Source of the DNA: Diphasiastrum complanatum
Taxonomy: Eukaryota; Streptophyta; Lycopodiopsida; Lycopodiales; Lycopodiaceae
Direction of reading: 5' to 3'
DNA: 64,000 nucleotides
NCBI GenBank assembly: GCA_029204225.1
Contig: CM055101.1
Location: 40,755,961 to 40,819,960, forward strand
Of this stretch, positions 62,876 to 64,000 are shown piece after piece. The notes beneath the pieces were generated by a model that was not told the DNA's origin, did no database searches, and saw only the letters and a list, made by a program, of their open reading frames with translations. A program made the position numbers and the translations under genes. Within the stretch, counting starts at the first letter, position 1; each line of letters begins with the position of its first letter.

Positions 62876-64000
62876 ATTCTAATGATGATGCTTTTGTGAT
62901 GTCTTCATGTATGCTTGTGAATGATGGAGATCTAGATCTATGGTGGATTGATAGTGAAGCAAGTTCACACATGACTTTTCACAAAGAGTACTTCACTACT
63001 TTGTTGGCATATGGAGATGACAAGAATGTGATCTACATGGCCAATGATAGTGAGTGTGCAATCACATAGATTGGCACAATTCCTATTTCTCTCTCTACAA
63101 ATAGGAATGTTCATTTGGAGGATGTTTTGTTCATTCCATCTATTACCAAGAATTTACTTAAGTAAAGGCCGAGTGTCAACTTTCTTAGAACTTTTGGATG
63201 CACATGCTATGTCAATATAACTTTTGATGATAGGACCAAGGAGGATCCATCTTCAAGGAAAGGTATATTTGTTGGATATAGTGAGGTAAGTAAAACCTAC
63301 AAGATTTACATTCCTTCTACTAACAAGGTGATTGTTGGTAGAGATGTCATTTTTTATGAGGGGAACATTCCAAAAGTATGAAGGACCATTATCAAGTCAA
63401 AAGCCAAGGAGAACATCAAGGGAAAGACAAACACCTTCAAGGCTCACTTATGATGAGAAGGGTAAGCAAGTGGAAGTGACTCATTTTGCTTTTCTCACAT
63501 GCTTCGGTGGATCTTCTTGTGTAGATGATGCTATGCAAGTAGATGGATGTTTTCATGATTTTTTAGGAACTAATGGATTTGGAAAAGAGATCTTAGTCAA
63601 TGACTTTGATGGTCAAGTGGAAGATCAAGAGGTTGATCTCAAAGGACTTCAACAAGTCAAAAGGGAAGTTGGCAATTTGGAGCTAGTCAAGAGCATCAAA
63701 GGAGAGTCAATTGGCAAAGATGTTATGAATCTGTTTTTGCAAGACTCAAGTAACGTCAAAGGAGCAGCAAGGAAGTGTTGTTCAAGTTTACTTTACTTGT
63801 TCTATCTCATGTTTGAGCAATTTCATGTGGATGTGTGCAAGTTGTCAAGATATGGTCAACCTAGCTACATTGGTGAGCATCATTTTGATGTTAGATTTGT
63901 ACTAGCATTCTTGGTTGGTTTTGCTGATGGAAATGAAGCTATTGGAGGTTCATTATGTCACTCATTCATGATCAAGTCATCAAGTGATGATGGCATCTTG
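62850..64000 (+). mobile_element. Ty1/copia pol remnant, continuing past the window
   Basis: Frame pieces hold the protease region (LWWIDSEASSHMTFHKEYF, with DSE where active enzymes have DSG) and, after an internal deletion near 63163, the integrase C-terminus (FLRTFGCTCYVNITFDDRTK, RKGIFVGYSEVSKTYKIYIP, VIVGRDVIFYE). After a stop and frameshift near 63380-63440 a further frame stays open to the window end (from about 63445: LTYDEKGKQVEVTHFAFLTC), which fits the copia linker before reverse transcriptase. Confidence 0.7.

Overview
The window looks like land-plant nuclear DNA. The evidence is GT-AG spliced plastid starch-metabolism exons, chromodomain-type Ty3/gypsy and Ty1/copia LTR retrotransposons primed by initiator tRNA-Met, plant-type hAT transposons and LINEs. 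I see no bacterial operon, rRNA, tRNA or CRISPR. Single introns reach 20 kb and consist mostly of transposons, which suggests a large, repeat-rich genome such as a fern, lycophyte or gymnosperm. The species cannot be fixed from the sequence.

The only host gene I recognise is an ISA2-type isoamylase on the + strand. Fifteen exons between 5049 and 57945 splice into one stop-free frame of about 494 codons. The N-terminal exons lie before position 1 and the C-terminal exons were not found. All three GH13 catalytic positions are replaced, as in the non-catalytic ISA2 subunit of the starch-debranching complex. The four longest introns (20.1, 15.2, 6.3 and 4.2 kb) hold almost everything else.

Layout: 1-4589 is hAT family 1 copy A. 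5049-7933 holds ISA2 exons 1-5, with a copia gag remnant in intron 4. 8130-27925 (intron 5) holds a decayed gypsy element with a 753-bp MITE-like insert, then a mosaic of hAT family 1 copies B, C, D and E embedded in (TA)n microsatellites together with small GC-rich elements, then a gypsy 3' end with its LTR and a LINE 3' end. 28015-29524 holds exons 6-8. 29525-35847 (intron 8) holds two minus-strand LINE fragments, one containing a solo LTR, and a gypsy fragment. 35848-42639 holds exons 9-14, with a solo LTR inside a tandem repeat and an unidentified minus-strand coding remnant. 42640-57865 (intron 14) starts with a (GT)n tract, followed by LINE copies. One LINE copy is interrupted by a nearly complete hAT family 2 element (43703-49501, 12-bp terminal inverted repeats, 8-bp target duplication). 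Another is interrupted by a gypsy element whose 5' half is inverted (51850-57390). 57866-57945 is exon 15. 58320-64000 holds a copia LTR with its primer binding site, a minus-strand gypsy remnant, and copia protease/integrase sequence running off the end.

The most unusual system is hAT family 1. It combines a BED/DUF659/hAT-dimerisation transposase with a long proline-rich tail carrying two AT-hooks, GGTACC/CCGCGG palindrome arrays at both ends, insertion inside (TA)n tracts, and a second small gene in convergent orientation near the 3' end with its own TATA-like promoter. No copy here is intact, so the family is described from the shared features of copies A, B, C, D and E.
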